A program made the position numbers and the translations under genes. Source: Syntrophomonadaceae bacterium (GTDB lineage: Bacteria > Bacillota > Ch66 > Ch109). Taken from it: a DNA stretch of 6,006 nucleotides. Below, piece by piece: positions 5,840 through 6,006 of the stretch. The DNA lies in contig JAAZDI010000104.1 of the NCBI GenBank assembly GCA_012512295.1, positions 1-6,006 of the forward strand. The letters run 5' to 3'. Below the pieces are notes generated by a model, which saw only the letters and a list, made by a program, of their open reading frames with translations, ran no database searches and had not been told where the DNA came from. Positions within the stretch are counted from its first letter, which is position 1, and each line of letters begins with the position of its first letter.

Positions 5840-5932
5840 ATTAATAACCTTTGATTAATAAATCGCTAACGCTCAGGATGACATATGTCCGCTATTTTTC
5901 ATCGGTGATTATGTCCTTGGGTATGAGCGATT
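5840..5932. repeat. inverted and direct repeats in the leader of the SEC-C gene
   Basis: AATCGCT (5861-5867) and AGCGATT (5926-5932) are inverted copies. CGCTCA (5870-5875) and TGAGCG (5924-5929) form an overlapping second pair. Between them is a perfect 10-bp palindrome, GACATATGTC (5880-5889). On the gene-proximal side, ATTAATAA occurs twice, 14 bp apart (5840-5847 and 5854-5861). The region lies between the proposed promoter and the gene, so it could fold in the leader RNA or bind a regulator. No known riboswitch or T-box core is recognised. Confidence 0.35.
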
Positions 5933-5949
5933 AGGAATAATTCTATCTC

Positions 5950-5978
5950 ATCTTAAGCTAATTCTTGAAGCTTGACAA
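5950..5978 (-). promoter_or_regulatory. tentative promoter of the SEC-C and FAD-protein genes
   Basis: On the minus strand TTGTCA (5978-5973), a 17-bp spacer and TAAGAT (5955-5950) form a fair sigma-A promoter. It would start near 5943 and give a leader of about 150 nt. The -10 box matches the consensus at four of six positions. A closer but poorer alternative is TTAGCG with TATTAA around 5842-5870. The 214 bp from 5793 to the window end hold no recognisable gene. Confidence 0.4.
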
Positions 5979-6006
5979 GCAAACCGAGCTAGAGATTTTT
6001 GTTGGA

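Noticed and set aside
5972..5977. TTGACA on the plus strand near the right edge as a promoter for a gene beyond the window
   Set aside because: The expected -10 position shows only ATTTTT or TTTTTG, and no gene start is visible before the window ends.

Overview
The window looks like chromosomal DNA of an anaerobic, low-to-moderate GC Firmicute, probably a clostridium or Peptococcaceae-type bacterium. This rests on four things: strong AGGAGG-type ribosome binding sites, a near-consensus sigma-A promoter, a short type-2 LeuC start, and a thioredoxin reductase that most resembles the pyridine-nucleotide-independent clostridial family. No mobile element, CRISPR array, tRNA or rRNA is visible.

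Layout. Positions 1-156 (minus strand) hold the first 52 codons of a 3-isopropylmalate dehydratase large subunit (leuC), which runs off the left edge. A 281-bp divergent intergenic region follows. It carries a plausible leuC promoter on the minus strand. On the plus strand it carries a very good promoter (TTGACA, 17 bp, TATGCT) with a perfect 18-bp GC-rich palindrome over the expected transcription start. Positions 438-2086 (plus strand) are a three-gene cluster: a CsoR/RcnR-family repressor, a flavin thioredoxin reductase of unusual type, and thioredoxin. A hairpin at 2168-2191 separates this cluster from a convergent minus-strand pair and can act as a terminator in both directions. The pair, in transcription order, is a 645-aa HEAT-like repeat protein with a C-terminal SEC-C zinc motif (5792-3855) and a 534-aa FAD-dependent protein of the COG2509 type (3833-2229), only 21 bp apart. 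The right end (5793-6006) is non-coding and probably holds the promoter of that pair plus some inverted repeats.

How the genes may work together. The reductase keeps its FAD site and its CATC redox centre. It has lost the glycine-rich NADPH loop and the arginine motif that binds the NADPH phosphate. The best reading is a ferredoxin-dependent flavin thioredoxin reductase (FFTR) that reduces the thioredoxin encoded next to it. The repressor has the two conserved cysteines of the CsoR family, but tyrosine where copper sensors have histidine. That makes a thiol or persulfide (CstR-like) signal more likely than copper. The whole cluster then reads as a self-regulated, ferredoxin-driven thiol-redox module. 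The regulatory link and the electron donor are inferences from sequence; the gene identities are well supported. The minus-strand pair has no established function.
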